Made by a program: the position numbers and the translations under genes. DNA of 64,000 nt from Palsa-504 sp963739615 (GTDB lineage Bacteria; Actinomycetota; Actinomycetes; Streptosporangiales; Streptosporangiaceae), in the NCBI GenBank assembly GCA_963739615.1, contig CAVUBD010000019.1, positions 1 to 64,000 on the forward strand, given 5' to 3'. Below are positions 26,427-35,093 of the stretch, in pieces (the stretch's first letter is position 1; every line of letters starts with the position of its first letter). The notes under the pieces are model-generated. The model did no database searches. It was not told the DNA's origin and was given only the letters and a program-made list of their open reading frames with translations.

Positions 26427-26888
26427 CTAGCTGGCGGTGATCTCGATGTCGACCGGGGCGCTGACTTCGGGGTGCAGCCTGACCCGGACCTGGTGCGAGC
26501 CCACCGTCTTGATCGGGTCGCGGACCTCGATCCGGCGCCGGTCGAGCTCCGGGCCGCCGGCTTCGCGGACCGCGGCGGCGACGTCGGCGGGGCCGACCGA
26601 GCCGAACAGCCTGCCGTTGGTGCCTGCCCGGCGCCGCATGAGCACGTTCAGGCTCTCAAGCTGCGCCGCGACGACCTTCGCGTCCTCCAGGCCGCGGATC
26701 TCGCGCGCCGACCTGGCCCGCTTGATCAGGTCGATCTGCTTCTCCGCGCCGCGCGTCCAGCCCATCGCGAAGCCGCGCGGGATCAGGTAGTTGCGGCCGT
26801 AGCCTGCCGCGACGTCTACTACGTCGCCGGGTGCGCCGAGACCGCTCACTTCCTGCGTGAGGATGAGCTTCATCGGGATACGACTCAT
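26427..26888 (-). CDS. rplI: 50S ribosomal protein L9
   Basis: 153 residues. Binds 23S rRNA with its N-terminal domain, joined by a long helix to a second domain. KLILTQEVSGLGAPGDVVDV and GYGRNYLIPRGFA are the family signature. The first ATG (26888) has GGGAG eight bases upstream; the second ATG (26873) would give the usual short N-terminus. Last gene of the rpsF-ssb-rpsR-rplI cluster. Confidence 0.95.
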   Translation of the reverse strand: MSRIPMKLILTQEVSGLGAPGDVVDVAAGYGRNYLIPRGFAMGWTRGAEKQIDLIKRARSAREIRGLEDAKVVAAQLESLNVLMRRRAGTNGRLFGSVGPADVAAAVREAGGPELDRRRIEVRDPIKTVGSHQVRVRLHPEVSAPVDIEITAS

Positions 26889-26900
26889 CTGCCTGACTCC

Positions 26901-27137
26901 CTAGCGCGCCGTGCTCGTATACGGAAGCAGCGCCATCTCGCGGGAGTTCTTTATCGCGGTCGCGACGTCCCGCTGGTGGCGCGTGCAGTTACCGGTCACT
27001 CGCCGGGCGCGGATCTTGCCGCGGTCGGAGATGTACTTGCGGAGCAGACCGGTGTCCTTGTAGTCGACGTAGGCGATCCGCTCCTGGCAGAACACGCAAA
27101 CCTTCTTCTTCGGCTTGCGCAGCGGTGGCTTGGCCAT
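26901..27137 (-). CDS. rpsR: 30S ribosomal protein S18
   Basis: 78 residues. KKKVCVFCQERIAYVDYKDT has a CxxC pair of the zinc-type S18 paralogue. The core RKYISDRGKIRARRVTGNC and HQRDVATAIKNSREMALLPY are typical. It binds the platform with S6, encoded two genes upstream. Thirteen bases separate it from rplI. Confidence 0.95.
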   Translation of the reverse strand: MAKPPLRKPKKKVCVFCQERIAYVDYKDTGLLRKYISDRGKIRARRVTGNCTRHQRDVATAIKNSREMALLPYTSTAR

Positions 27138-27209
27138 CGTGGTGCTCCTTAGAGCCCCGCCTGCGGCGGGGATGGTCGGTTTCTGGTTATCTGGCTATCT
27201 GGCTGGTAC

Positions 27210-27807
27210 TTAGAAAGGTGGCTCGTCGGAGTAGCCGCCGGGGCCGTCGGTCGCCCACGGGTCGGACTCCCCGCCCCCGGAGCCCCCCCCCGTAACCGCC
27301 GCCGCCCTGGCCGCCGCCGCCGGAGGAGGAGGAAGAAGAAGAGGAGGAGGAGGGCCGGCCGCCGCCAGAGCCGCCAGAGCCGCGCTGGCCGCCGAACCCG
27401 CCGCCGCCGCCGCTGAACCCGCCGCCGTCACCACCCGACCGGGCGACCCGGTTCACCTTCGCCGACGCGTTCCGCAGCGACGGGCCGACATCATCGACCT
27501 CCACCTCGTACACGGTCCGCTTCTCGCCCTCCTTGGTCTCATACGACCGCTGCCGCAGCCGCCCCGACACAATCACCCGCATCCCCCGCTGCAGGCTCTC
27601 CGCCACGTTCTCCGCCGCCTGCCGCCACACATTGCACGTCAGGAACAGGCTGTCGCCGTCCTTCCACTCACCCGACGCGTTATCACGGAACCTCGGCGTC
27701 GACGCCACCCGGAACCGCGCCACCGGCTGCCCCGCCGGGGTAAAACGCAACTCCGGATCATCAACGAGATTCCCCGCGATCGTGATCTGGGTATCGCCTG
27801 CTGCCAT
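27210..27807 (-). CDS. ssb: single-stranded DNA-binding protein, frame broken in a G run
   Basis: Protects single-stranded DNA at the fork and recruits partners by its acidic tail. The OB fold is clear (ITIAGNLVDDPELRFTPAGQ, FRDNASGEWKDGDSLFL, NVAESLQRGMRVIVSGRL). A Gly/Ser-rich linker with a ten-Ser run follows. At a nine-base C run (27283-27291 on plus) the frame shifts; the proper tail SDPWATDGPGGYSDEPPF ends at 27210-27212 in the next frame. Read literally, the protein ends at 27187 with a basic tail lacking the DEPPF tip. Loss of that tip is normally lethal, so a homopolymer error is likely. Confidence 0.92.
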
Positions 27808-27821
27808 CGGGGTGCTCCCGC

Positions 27822-28115
27822 TCAGTGGTGGTGTTCGGGCCGCATGACCTTGGTCCGCAGCACGGCTTCGTTCAGGTTGAGCTGACGGTCGAGCTCGAGC
27901 ACGGTGGCCGGCTCCGCTGTCAAGTCGACGACCGCGTAGAAACCTTCTGACTTCTTCTCGATCTGGTACGCCAGGCGGCGCTTCCCCCAGATGTCGACCT
28001 TCTCGACCTTGCCGCCGCCGCCGGTCACGACCGTGAGGAACTGGTCAAGTGACGGCTGAACGGTGCGCTCCTCGAGGTTGGGGTCGAGGATGATCATTAT
28101 CTCGTAATGGCGCAT
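27822..28115 (-). CDS. rpsF: 30S ribosomal protein S6
   Basis: First gene of the cluster, 97 residues from ATG 28115 (MRHYEIMIILDPNLEER), which has GGAGG upstream. VEKVDIWGKRRLAYQIEKKS is the family signature. It partners with S18. A longer in-frame start at 28151 adds residues not seen in the family. Confidence 0.95.
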   Translation of the reverse strand: MRHYEIMIILDPNLEERTVQPSLDQFLTVVTGGGGKVEKVDIWGKRRLAYQIEKKSEGFYAVVDLTAEPATVLELDRQLNLNEAVLRTKVMRPEHHH

Positions 28116-28379
28116 GGGCGTCCTGAGCCTCCTCTGGACTGATGCGGCCACGGTCTCTCCGTGGCAGGAGGTGTCGCGGTCACCAGCGGGCGCGTATGCC
28201 GCCCGGGATCGTCCGCAGCGCGATCAGCTTACCAACATCGGCAGACCCGCGGTGACCAGACGGCGGCCCGCCCGGTCAGGAAGCCGACAGGAAATCGGGG
28301 GATTCCCCGGTGCCGGGTGGGGGAAGACTGTCCGGTGAATCGTAGTGCTCATGGAGTGGCAGCCAGGAGTGTGGTCACC

Positions 28380-28697
28380 ATGGCAGGCACCGTCAGGTCG
28401 CGCCAGCGCCAGAACATCCTGAACTCGGACGGGCAGCCGCACCGGCTTGAGAACGCCCTGACCGTCTTCACGCTGGTGGTCGGCCTCGTCTCGTTCGTGC
28501 TGGGCATGATCGTGCGCAACGTTCATACCGGCGCCGCGGTGTACATCACCGCGACCGTCACCGGGCTGGTCGCGCTGCTCGTCGGGCTGTACGCGCAGAT
28601 GGTCTCGGCCACTCGCGAGCAGCGGGTGCTGATCGTGACGGGCATCATCGCCGGGTTCGTCGGCCTGGCCATCGGGCTGAGCCGCGGCGGCTTCTAG
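28380..28697 (+). CDS. small membrane protein, unknown function
   Basis: 105 residues from ATG 28380, with AGGAG 12 bases upstream; a GTG at 28371 is also possible. Three hydrophobic segments are evident (ALTVFTLVVGLVSFVLGMIV, VYITATVTGLVALLVGLYAQ, VLIVTGIIAGFVGLAIGL). The first 25 residues are polar. Similar small proteins sit beside rpsF in other actinobacteria, but I know no function. Confidence 0.7.
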   Translation: MAGTVRSRQRQNILNSDGQPHRLENALTVFTLVVGLVSFVLGMIVRNVHTGAAVYITATVTGLVALLVGLYAQMVSATREQRVLIVTGIIAGFVGLAIGLSRGGF

Positions 28698-28741
28698 CGC
28701 TAGCCGCCGCGTGGCCGGGGCGCCGGGACTAGGCTCGGGGC

Positions 28742-29542
28742 ATGGTGCGTATCGGAGCCCACTTCCACGTTGACAACCCGCTGGATGAGGCGGTCGCCTG
28801 CGGAGCGGACGCGGCTCAGTTCTTCCTGGGCGATCCGCAGGGCTGGAAGGGACCGGTGATACCGGGCGGTGATGCCGCGGCCATCCGGGCTGCCTTCGCC
28901 GCCGCGGACGTGGACATCTACATCCACGCGCCCTACGTCATCAACGTGGCTACCAGCAATAACCGGATCAGGATCCCCAGCAGGAAGCTGCTTGACGCCC
29001 AGCTCAAGGCGGCCGCGTCGGTCGGGGCCAGAGGCCTCATCGTGCACGGCGGGCACGTCACCGCGGGCGTCGATGCCGCCGACGGGCTGGAGAACTGGCG
29101 TAAGGCGGTGGAGCGCATCGAGCGGCCGGTGCCGATGCTGATCGAGAACACCGCCGGCGGCGACGGCGCCATGGCCCGGTCGCTGGACGCCATCGGCAGG
29201 CTCTGGGACGCGGTGACCGAGGCCGCCGGGGACGGCGGCGAGAACATCGGGTTCTGCCTGGACACCTGCCACGCCAACTCGGCCGGCATCGAACTCGCCG
29301 ACGCGGCCGACCGGATCAAGGCCATCACCGGCCGGATCGACCTGGTGCACTGCAACAACTCACGCGATGGGTTCGGCTCGGGCCGTGACCGGCACGCCAA
29401 CATCGCCGCGGGAACGATCGACCCCGCGCTGCTGCTCGGCGTGGTACGCGCGGCCGGCGCCCCCGCGATCTGCGAGACCCCCGATCAGGACGGCGGCCTC
29501 GCCGCCGACGTCAGCTGGCTGAAGGAGCACCTGCCCGGCTGA
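28742..29542 (+). CDS. nfo: deoxyribonuclease IV (endonuclease IV, AP endonuclease)
   Basis: 266 residues, TIM-barrel zinc enzyme that cuts DNA at abasic sites in base excision repair. It begins IGAHFHVDNPLDEAV, then YIHAPYVINVATSNNRIRIP and GLIVHGGHV; ligands include the His pairs, Glu in MLIENTAGG, CLDTCHA and LVHCNNSRD. It lacks nothing obvious. Its end overlaps the end of the converging GT87 gene by 32 bases. Confidence 0.9.
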   Translation: MVRIGAHFHVDNPLDEAVACGADAAQFFLGDPQGWKGPVIPGGDAAAIRAAFAAADVDIYIHAPYVINVATSNNRIRIPSRKLLDAQLKAAASVGARGLIVHGGHVTAGVDAADGLENWRKAVERIERPVPMLIENTAGGDGAMARSLDAIGRLWDAVTEAAGDGGENIGFCLDTCHANSAGIELADAADRIKAITGRIDLVHCNNSRDGFGSGRDRHANIAAGTIDPALLLGVVRAAGAPAICETPDQDGGLAADVSWLKEHLPG

Positions 29543-30929
29543 GCCTCATCCGTCTCAGCAGGGGGGCGAGCCGGATCCTGAAACGGTCTTCGGCGTGATC
29601 GAGGACACCCCCGGCCGGGTCATCGGATCCGGCCGCACGCACGACGTCTCGTTCGGGAAAAAGAATGTCCCGCATCACGTAGGCGGCGAGCAGGGCTACG
29701 GCGAGCAACCTGGCCGCCAGAGCGGCGAAGTACCAGCCGGTGCTGATGCCCGCGTAACCGGTGACCTGATTGCCTTCGCTGGCGAACACGAAGATGAGAT
29801 AGCCCCAGATGGCGAAGAAGTAGGCGATCTCGGTGAGCTGCCAGAGCAGGTAAGGCCACAGCCGGGGGCGGGCCAGGACGGCGAGCGGTACCAGCCAGAC
29901 GACGTACTGCGGAGACCAGACCTTGTTGGTGATCAGGAACGCGGCCGTCACCAGGAAGCACAGCTGCGGCAGGCGGGGACGGCGAGGCGCGGCCAGCGCG
30001 AGCAAGGCGATCGCGGCGCACGCGACGATGAACAGGGCCGCCGACATCTCGTTGAGCGCGCTGAGCTGGGCGTTGCCGAGCACGGGCAGGTTGAAGTGCT
30101 CGAACAGGTACCAGACGGAGCCCCAGTCGGCGCCCCGCTCCTTGCTGAACACGTAGAAGTACGCCCAGCCGGACGGCGCGACGATCATCACGGGCAGGTT
30201 CACCGCCAGCCAGGCGAGCACCGCGGCCACGAGCATCTTGGCATATTCCCGCATCCGGCCGGCCCGCAGGCACAGCAGCAGCAGGGGCCCGAGAACCAGC
30301 AGCGGGTAGAACTTGACCGCCACGCCGAGGCCGAGCAGTGCGCCCGCCCACACGCCGCGGCGGGCCGCCCACGCCGCGATGCCCAGCGCGGTCAGGGCGA
30401 ACGCGATCAGATCCCAGTTGATGAACGCGCTCAGGATCAGCGCCGGGGACAGGGCGACCATCAGCGCCTGCGCCCGGGCGGCCGGACCCGCCGCCCGGGC
30501 GGTCGCGAGCACGCCCGCCACCGCGCAGACCGACAGCAGCACCACGGTGACATCGAAGAACTCCCGGCCCCTGATCACCGGGCTGACGTTACTGACCAGC
30601 CAGGCCGCCGCCTGCATGGTCCCGCCGATCAGCACCGGGTACTCGACCGGATGACCGGTATAGGGAACCTTTCCCGCCGCCAGCCCCTCGTTGTAGTACA
30701 GCGGGTAGATATCGGTGTAGCAGGAGTCCTGGAACTGCTTGGCGTAGTAATTCCAGGCGCCGGAACGGCACGGGTATTTCTCCGCGAAAGCGAGCAGCAT
30801 CCCGAGCACGGACGCGGCGAACAGCACGCTGGTGCTGCCCAAGGCGAACACGAGCGTCGAGGGCCCGGGGCGCGCTTCGCGGCCGCCGAACCGCGCGGCG
30901 GCCGGCCCCGGGGTGTCTTCCACCCCCAT
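29511..30929 (-). CDS. GT87-type membrane mannosyltransferase
   Basis: About 472 residues with some ten hydrophobic segments, in the polyprenyl-phosphate-mannose-dependent glycosyltransferase C fold (DUF2029/GT87). An extracytoplasmic loop with YPVLIGGTMQAAAWLV lies near the first helices, with an acidic DIYPLYYNEGLAAGKVPY before it. It would add mannose to envelope lipids or glycans. ATG 30929 is two bases from the stop of the penicillin-binding protein gene upstream, so the two are probably coupled. The longer start at 30977 overlaps that gene. Confidence 0.8.
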   Translation of the reverse strand: MGVEDTPGPAAARFGGREARPGPSTLVFALGSTSVLFAASVLGMLLAFAEKYPCRSGAWNYYAKQFQDSCYTDIYPLYYNEGLAAGKVPYTGHPVEYPVLIGGTMQAAAWLVSNVSPVIRGREFFDVTVVLLSVCAVAGVLATARAAGPAARAQALMVALSPALILSAFINWDLIAFALTALGIAAWAARRGVWAGALLGLGVAVKFYPLLVLGPLLLLCLRAGRMREYAKMLVAAVLAWLAVNLPVMIVAPSGWAYFYVFSKERGADWGSVWYLFEHFNLPVLGNAQLSALNEMSAALFIVACAAIALLALAAPRRPRLPQLCFLVTAAFLITNKVWSPQYVVWLVPLAVLARPRLWPYLLWQLTEIAYFFAIWGYLIFVFASEGNQVTGYAGISTGWYFAALAARLLAVALLAAYVMRDILFPERDVVRAAGSDDPAGGVLDHAEDRFRIRLAPLLRRMRLSRAGAPSAS

Positions 30930-30931
30930 AT

Positions 30932-33739
30932 CTAACCGCGCCTGGAGCCTCGTCGGCGCATCCGGCGCCGGACCCACGCTGCGGTCGGGGGCAATGCGGC
31001 GAAGCCGCCGCCGATGGCGGCGCCCGTCCGGGTGGCGGTCACGCTCTGGGTCGTGCCCGCGGCGCCGCAGGTCACCACCGACGGATCGCAGCTGTAGGTG
31101 GGGAAAGGATTGGGGTTGCCCCCGCCCGGCTGGCCGCCGCCCTGGTTCCCGTTGCCGTGGCCGTTGCCCTTGCCATGGCCGTGTGTCGGCTTCTTGTGCT
31201 TCTTGGCGACTTTCCGCAGGTTGGGCGGTACGTTGTTCCAGGCCGCGCCGGTGAACACCGGGGTGGGGAACGGCTCGATGCCCAGCGGCACGAACTCGTT
31301 CTCCGCGTAGGTGTGCCAGATCAAGGCCGGCCAGGTGCCGCCGTAACCGCCCTGCGCGTTCCCGCCGAGGTCGGCCGGGAGCGACTGAGCGAACTTGTCG
31401 GTGAAGATGCCGACCGCGAGCGCCTGGGTCGGGATCGCGCCGATGAAGAACGCCGACTGCGCGGTGTTGGTGGTGCCGGTCTTGGCGATGATCTCCTGGC
31501 CGTTGCTCAGCGCGGCTCCCGGTGCCGTGCCGTAGGAGGCGGTGTCCTCGGACATCGCGTACTGCACCTGCGATGCCTCCTCCTCGTTCATCGCCGGGTC
31601 CGGGTTGAACACCAGGTGGCTGGTGATCTTGATCGGGGTGGCCACGTTGTTCTGGGTGATCGACGTGACCACGTGCGCGTCGTGGTAGACGCCGCCGTCA
31701 TCGATGGTCGCCAGCATCGTGGCCTGCTCACCGACGGTCAGCGCGGCCTGGCCGAGCGCGACGCCTGCCTCGTCCCGCATGGCCGGCGTCGTGCCGCAGT
31801 TGGCCGTGATGCAGGCCGCGGCGGTGTTCACGCCGAAGGCCGCCGCCATGTTGGCCACGGCGGCCGCGCCCGCGTGATGCCACAAGTCGGTGTAGGCGGT
31901 GTTGACCGACGCCGCCATGGCCACCTGCGCGGTGAACGGCCCGTTCTCGGCGCCGGAGTCATTGGTGACCTTGTACCACCCGCCCGTGAGCTGGGGGGCG
32001 CTGCTCGAGAAGATGGAAGTCGGCAGGCTGGCGGGCGGGATCCACAGCGGGTCATAGCCATTCAGCGTGCTGGTCTGCACGTTCATCCCCTGGGAGACGG
32101 CGGTGGACAGCACGTAAGGCTTGAATGAGGAACCCACCTGCTCCCGGTTGTACACGGCCATGTTGACCTCGCAGTGCAGCAGCGTGCACTGGTTGACGGT
32201 CATGGTGCGCTTGGTCCCGAGATGGGTCACGTACTGCGAGTTGGGGTATCCAGGACCCGGGTACATGGCCTGGATGGAGCCGTCCGCCGGATTCTCGAGC
32301 ACCGCGCCGACCTGAGCGTAGTCGGGCAGCGCCACGCCGCCCTGGACCATCTGCTCTTCGTTCTGCTGTACCGCCTCGTACAGCGCCTTTATCTTCGCGT
32401 CGTCGATGCTCGTCCTGATGGTGTAGCCGCCGTTGTCGATCTGCGACTGGCTGAGGTGGTAGACGTCGGTCAGCTCGTTGTAGACCACGTTGAGGACGTA
32501 GGGGTCCCAGACGTCGCTGCCGACGGTCTGCGGGATGTAGTCGCCGGGAACGGGGAACTTCGTCGTGTTTGCTTGCTGCGCCGTCAGGGTCCCCATCTGC
32601 ACCATGCCGTCGAGCACGTAATGCCAGCGGGCCTCGAGCTCCGGACGGTACTGCGCCAGCGGGTAGGTGCTCGGCTGCTGGATGATGGCGGCAATCACCG
32701 CGGCCTGCGCGGCCGTGAGCTTCGACACCGGCTCGTTGTAGTACGTCTGCGCCGCCGCGCCGATCCCGTAGGCGCCCTCGCCCAGGTAGATCGTGTTGAG
32801 GTAGTTGGTCAGGATCCACTGCTTGGATTTGTCCTTGCCGACCTTCATCGCCACGAAGATCTCCTTGATCTTGCGGCTCAGGGTCTGCCGGGTGCCGATC
32901 CCGGAGTAGTAGTTCCTGACGAATTCCTGGGTGATGGTCGAGCCGCCCTGCAGCGAGCCGTTGCTGCCCCTGACGTCTTGGTAGGCGGCCCGCACGATGC
33001 CCGTGGGTGAGATGCCGCCCTCGTTGAAGAAGTTCCGGTCTTCGGCGGCGAGCACCGCATCGACGACCCATTGGTTCTGCTGAAGCTGGTTGTAGGTCAG
33101 CATCTGGCGGTTGGTGGTGCCGAACCGGCCGATCAGCGTCTTGCCGTCGCTCGCGTACACGACGGACTGCGTGAAGCCGGTCGCCGCCATCGCCTCGGTG
33201 GGTACCGGCGTCTGGTTGTAGACCATCACGACCGCGATGGCGCCGAGCACCACGATGCCGCCGATGATGGACAGCAGCAGGCCCAGGACCTTGCGCAGCG
33301 TCCAGTGGCGCCACCAGCTGCCCTTGACCTTGACCTTGACCTTGGACCGGCTCGGCCCGCGGCGGCTCGGCCCGCGGCGGCCTGGCCCCCTCGGCCCTTG
33401 CGGCCCGCCTGGCCCGCCTGGCCCGGGTTCCAGCTGCAGCGGCGCGATCTCCTGCGTGCCGGCCAGTTCGGTTCGGTACGAGCCGGTGGCCGCGCTGGCG
33501 GTGGCGGTCGCACTGGCGCTGGCGTGGCCTGCACCGACGGTCGCGGCACGACCGGCGTCGTGGCTGTCTAGATAGTCGGCCTCCGGGCTGCGGAAGCCGT
33601 TGGTGTCCCAGCCGTTCGCGTCATAGCCCAGGTCGTAGTCAACATTCCCCGTATAGCCGCCACTGGCTCCGGGGTGGCCGTGACCCGTTTCCCCCGCATC
33701 GCGATGCCGAACGTCAAAGTTATCAGCTTTGCTGCTCAC
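30932..33739 (-). CDS. bifunctional penicillin-binding protein (class A)
   Basis: 935 residues. A long disordered cytoplasmic start (Gly/Arg-rich) is followed by one membrane helix (LLLSIIGGIVVLGAIAVVMV), a GT51 transglycosylase domain (VVDAVLAAEDRNFFNEGG, GSTITQEFVRN) and a transpeptidase with SSFK as SxxK and KTGTTN as KTG box. A Gly/Asn-rich tail ends the protein. It builds and cross-links peptidoglycan on the outside. It forms an operon with the GT87 gene and faces DUF5318 upstream on the same strand. Confidence 0.95.
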   Translation of the reverse strand: MSSKADNFDVRHRDAGETGHGHPGASGGYTGNVDYDLGYDANGWDTNGFRSPEADYLDSHDAGRAATVGAGHASASATATASAATGSYRTELAGTQEIAPLQLEPGPGGPGGPQGPRGPGRRGPSRRGPSRSKVKVKVKGSWWRHWTLRKVLGLLLSIIGGIVVLGAIAVVMVYNQTPVPTEAMAATGFTQSVVYASDGKTLIGRFGTTNRQMLTYNQLQQNQWVVDAVLAAEDRNFFNEGGISPTGIVRAAYQDVRGSNGSLQGGSTITQEFVRNYYSGIGTRQTLSRKIKEIFVAMKVGKDKSKQWILTNYLNTIYLGEGAYGIGAAAQTYYNEPVSKLTAAQAAVIAAIIQQPSTYPLAQYRPELEARWHYVLDGMVQMGTLTAQQANTTKFPVPGDYIPQTVGSDVWDPYVLNVVYNELTDVYHLSQSQIDNGGYTIRTSIDDAKIKALYEAVQQNEEQMVQGGVALPDYAQVGAVLENPADGSIQAMYPGPGYPNSQYVTHLGTKRTMTVNQCTLLHCEVNMAVYNREQVGSSFKPYVLSTAVSQGMNVQTSTLNGYDPLWIPPASLPTSIFSSSAPQLTGGWYKVTNDSGAENGPFTAQVAMAASVNTAYTDLWHHAGAAAVANMAAAFGVNTAAACITANCGTTPAMRDEAGVALGQAALTVGEQATMLATIDDGGVYHDAHVVTSITQNNVATPIKITSHLVFNPDPAMNEEEASQVQYAMSEDTASYGTAPGAALSNGQEIIAKTGTTNTAQSAFFIGAIPTQALAVGIFTDKFAQSLPADLGGNAQGGYGGTWPALIWHTYAENEFVPLGIEPFPTPVFTGAAWNNVPPNLRKVAKKHKKPTHGHGKGNGHGNGNQGGGQPGGGNPNPFPTYSCDPSVVTCGAAGTTQSVTATRTGAAIGGGFAALPPTAAWVRRRMRRRGSRRG

Positions 33740-33857
33740 GCGTCCTCGCTGGTGGCTCGGAGGTCGCGGCTGATGGTAATGCGACCTCTACCCGAAAGGC
33801 GGGCCCAGTCGTCGCAGGAGCCCGCCAAAGTCAAACGTTACCTCCTGAGTCACATGT

Positions 33858-34262
33858 TCACTGGCTAGTCCGCGCACGCCGCCTCCGGCGTACGGCAGGC
33901 TCACCAGTGCCGAGGACGTAAGAGGAAGCGAGGTGGTTCCACCCGCAACTCTGGCAGACCTCGACCACATAGACCCGGAATTCGCCGTATTCGGCCGCCA
34001 TTTCCGCAAGTTCGCGGGCTTGCTTGACCCGGCCCTCGTACTGGCCGAGCTCGTCGCCGTACACGTAGGTGACGTGAGTCAGGTTGGTTTTCCTGCAGAT
34101 CGGACAGCGGTCGCTGGTGGCCTCACCATGGAACTTGGCGGCCCGCAGCAGGTAGGGGTGAGCATCGCAGACGTCGGTGAGGGGCGTATGCCCGGAGTAG
34201 ACGGACGCGAGCATGGCCCGGCGGGCCAGCCCGTAGTCCACGACGGAACGCCTTGACGTCAT
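33858..34262 (-). CDS. DUF5318-type protein
   Basis: 134 residues, conserved in actinobacteria next to class A penicillin-binding genes. CDAHPYLLRAAKFHGEATSD, CPICRKTNLTHVTYVYGDEL and VVEVCQSCGWNHLASSYVLG show four cysteines in two CxxC pairs, a likely zinc-ribbon. A role with RNA or transcription is possible; none is established to my knowledge. Confidence 0.75.
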   Translation of the reverse strand: MTSRRSVVDYGLARRAMLASVYSGHTPLTDVCDAHPYLLRAAKFHGEATSDRCPICRKTNLTHVTYVYGDELGQYEGRVKQARELAEMAAEYGEFRVYVVEVCQSCGWNHLASSYVLGTGEPAVRRRRRARTSQ

Positions 34263-34400
34263 ATCCGCCAGCGTACGTCGGAACCGCGCGTGAGCCGAGC
34301 CCAGATCCGCTCATCTTTGCCTCACGCTGGCCGTCACGGCCCGGCTGCGCAGCCGGAACGGCCCGCCACTTGCCGCGACCCGAAATACGGCATAGCATTC

Positions 34401-34425
34401 TCGATGTATCGGGCCGATACATCGA
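34401..34425. promoter_or_regulatory. palindromic operator upstream of padR-ino1
   Basis: Arms TCGATGTATCG and CGATACATCGA are perfect complements separated by GGC. The ATGTAT...ATACAT core resembles operators of PadR regulators, and a PadR gene starts 81 bases downstream. A weaker copy (ATCGGGCCG core, followed by ACAT) lies at about 34456-34472. Self-control of padR-ino1 is the likely role. Confidence 0.65.
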
Positions 34426-34505
34426 GGCGATCTAACTGATGGAAATATCGCCACGAGGCATCGGGCCGGCACATGACCGGGATACAGCCACCTTCTGGGG
34501 GAAGC

Positions 34506-35093
34506 GTGGGACGGAACCGCTCCGGCGTACTCGAGTTCGCCGTACTCGGGCTGCTGCACAGAACGCCAATGCACGGCTATGAGCTGAGCAAGCAGCTCGC
34601 GACCGTACTCGGCGCGTTCCGTGCTCTTTCCTACGGGTCGCTGTACCCCTGCCTGAAGGAACTTCGCGCCGACGGCCTGATCGCGGAGGAGCATGACGAG
34701 GCCGAGCCGGTCACGAACCGCCGGTCACGGAAGGTGTACCGGCTGACCGCGGACGGCAAGGAACGGCTGCACGAACTGCTCGGCGAAGGCGGTCCCGCGG
34801 CGTGGGAAGACGACGAGTTCGGTGTTCATTTCGCGTTTTTCGGCCAGACCAGGGCCGACGTTAGGCTCCGGATCCTGGAGGGCCGCCGCAGCCGGCTGGA
34901 GGAGCGCATGGAGGCCATCAGGGCCGCCTTCACGCGTACCAGGGAGCGGGTCGACAGCTACACCCTCGAACTGCACCGGCATGGCCTGGAATCAGTGGAG
35001 CGGGAAGTCCGCTGGCTGAACGAGCTGATCGCATCGGAGCGGCAGGCCGGAGGACCAGACAACTTTTCCGATAAGGAGCATCCTGATGGGTAA
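34506..35093 (+). CDS. PadR-family regulator
   Basis: 195 residues from GTG 34506 with GGGGGAAGC upstream (ORF also opens at 34473). N-terminal winged helix: LEFAVLGLLHRTPMHGYELS, SYGSLYPCLKELRADGLI and SRKVYRLTADGKERL. The C-terminal half is helical and dimerising. It overlaps ino1 by eight bases, and in other actinobacteria a PadR gene also precedes ino1. It probably represses this operon through the palindrome at 34401-34425. Confidence 0.9.
   Translation: MGRNRSGVLEFAVLGLLHRTPMHGYELSKQLATVLGAFRALSYGSLYPCLKELRADGLIAEEHDEAEPVTNRRSRKVYRLTADGKERLHELLGEGGPAAWEDDEFGVHFAFFGQTRADVRLRILEGRRSRLEERMEAIRAAFTRTRERVDSYTLELHRHGLESVEREVRWLNELIASERQAGGPDNFSDKEHPDG

Noticed and set aside
29595..30935. 446-codon open frame antisense to the GT87 gene
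   Set aside because: Rich in Arg, Gln, Gly and His with no motif; the minus strand encodes a multi-helix membrane protein.
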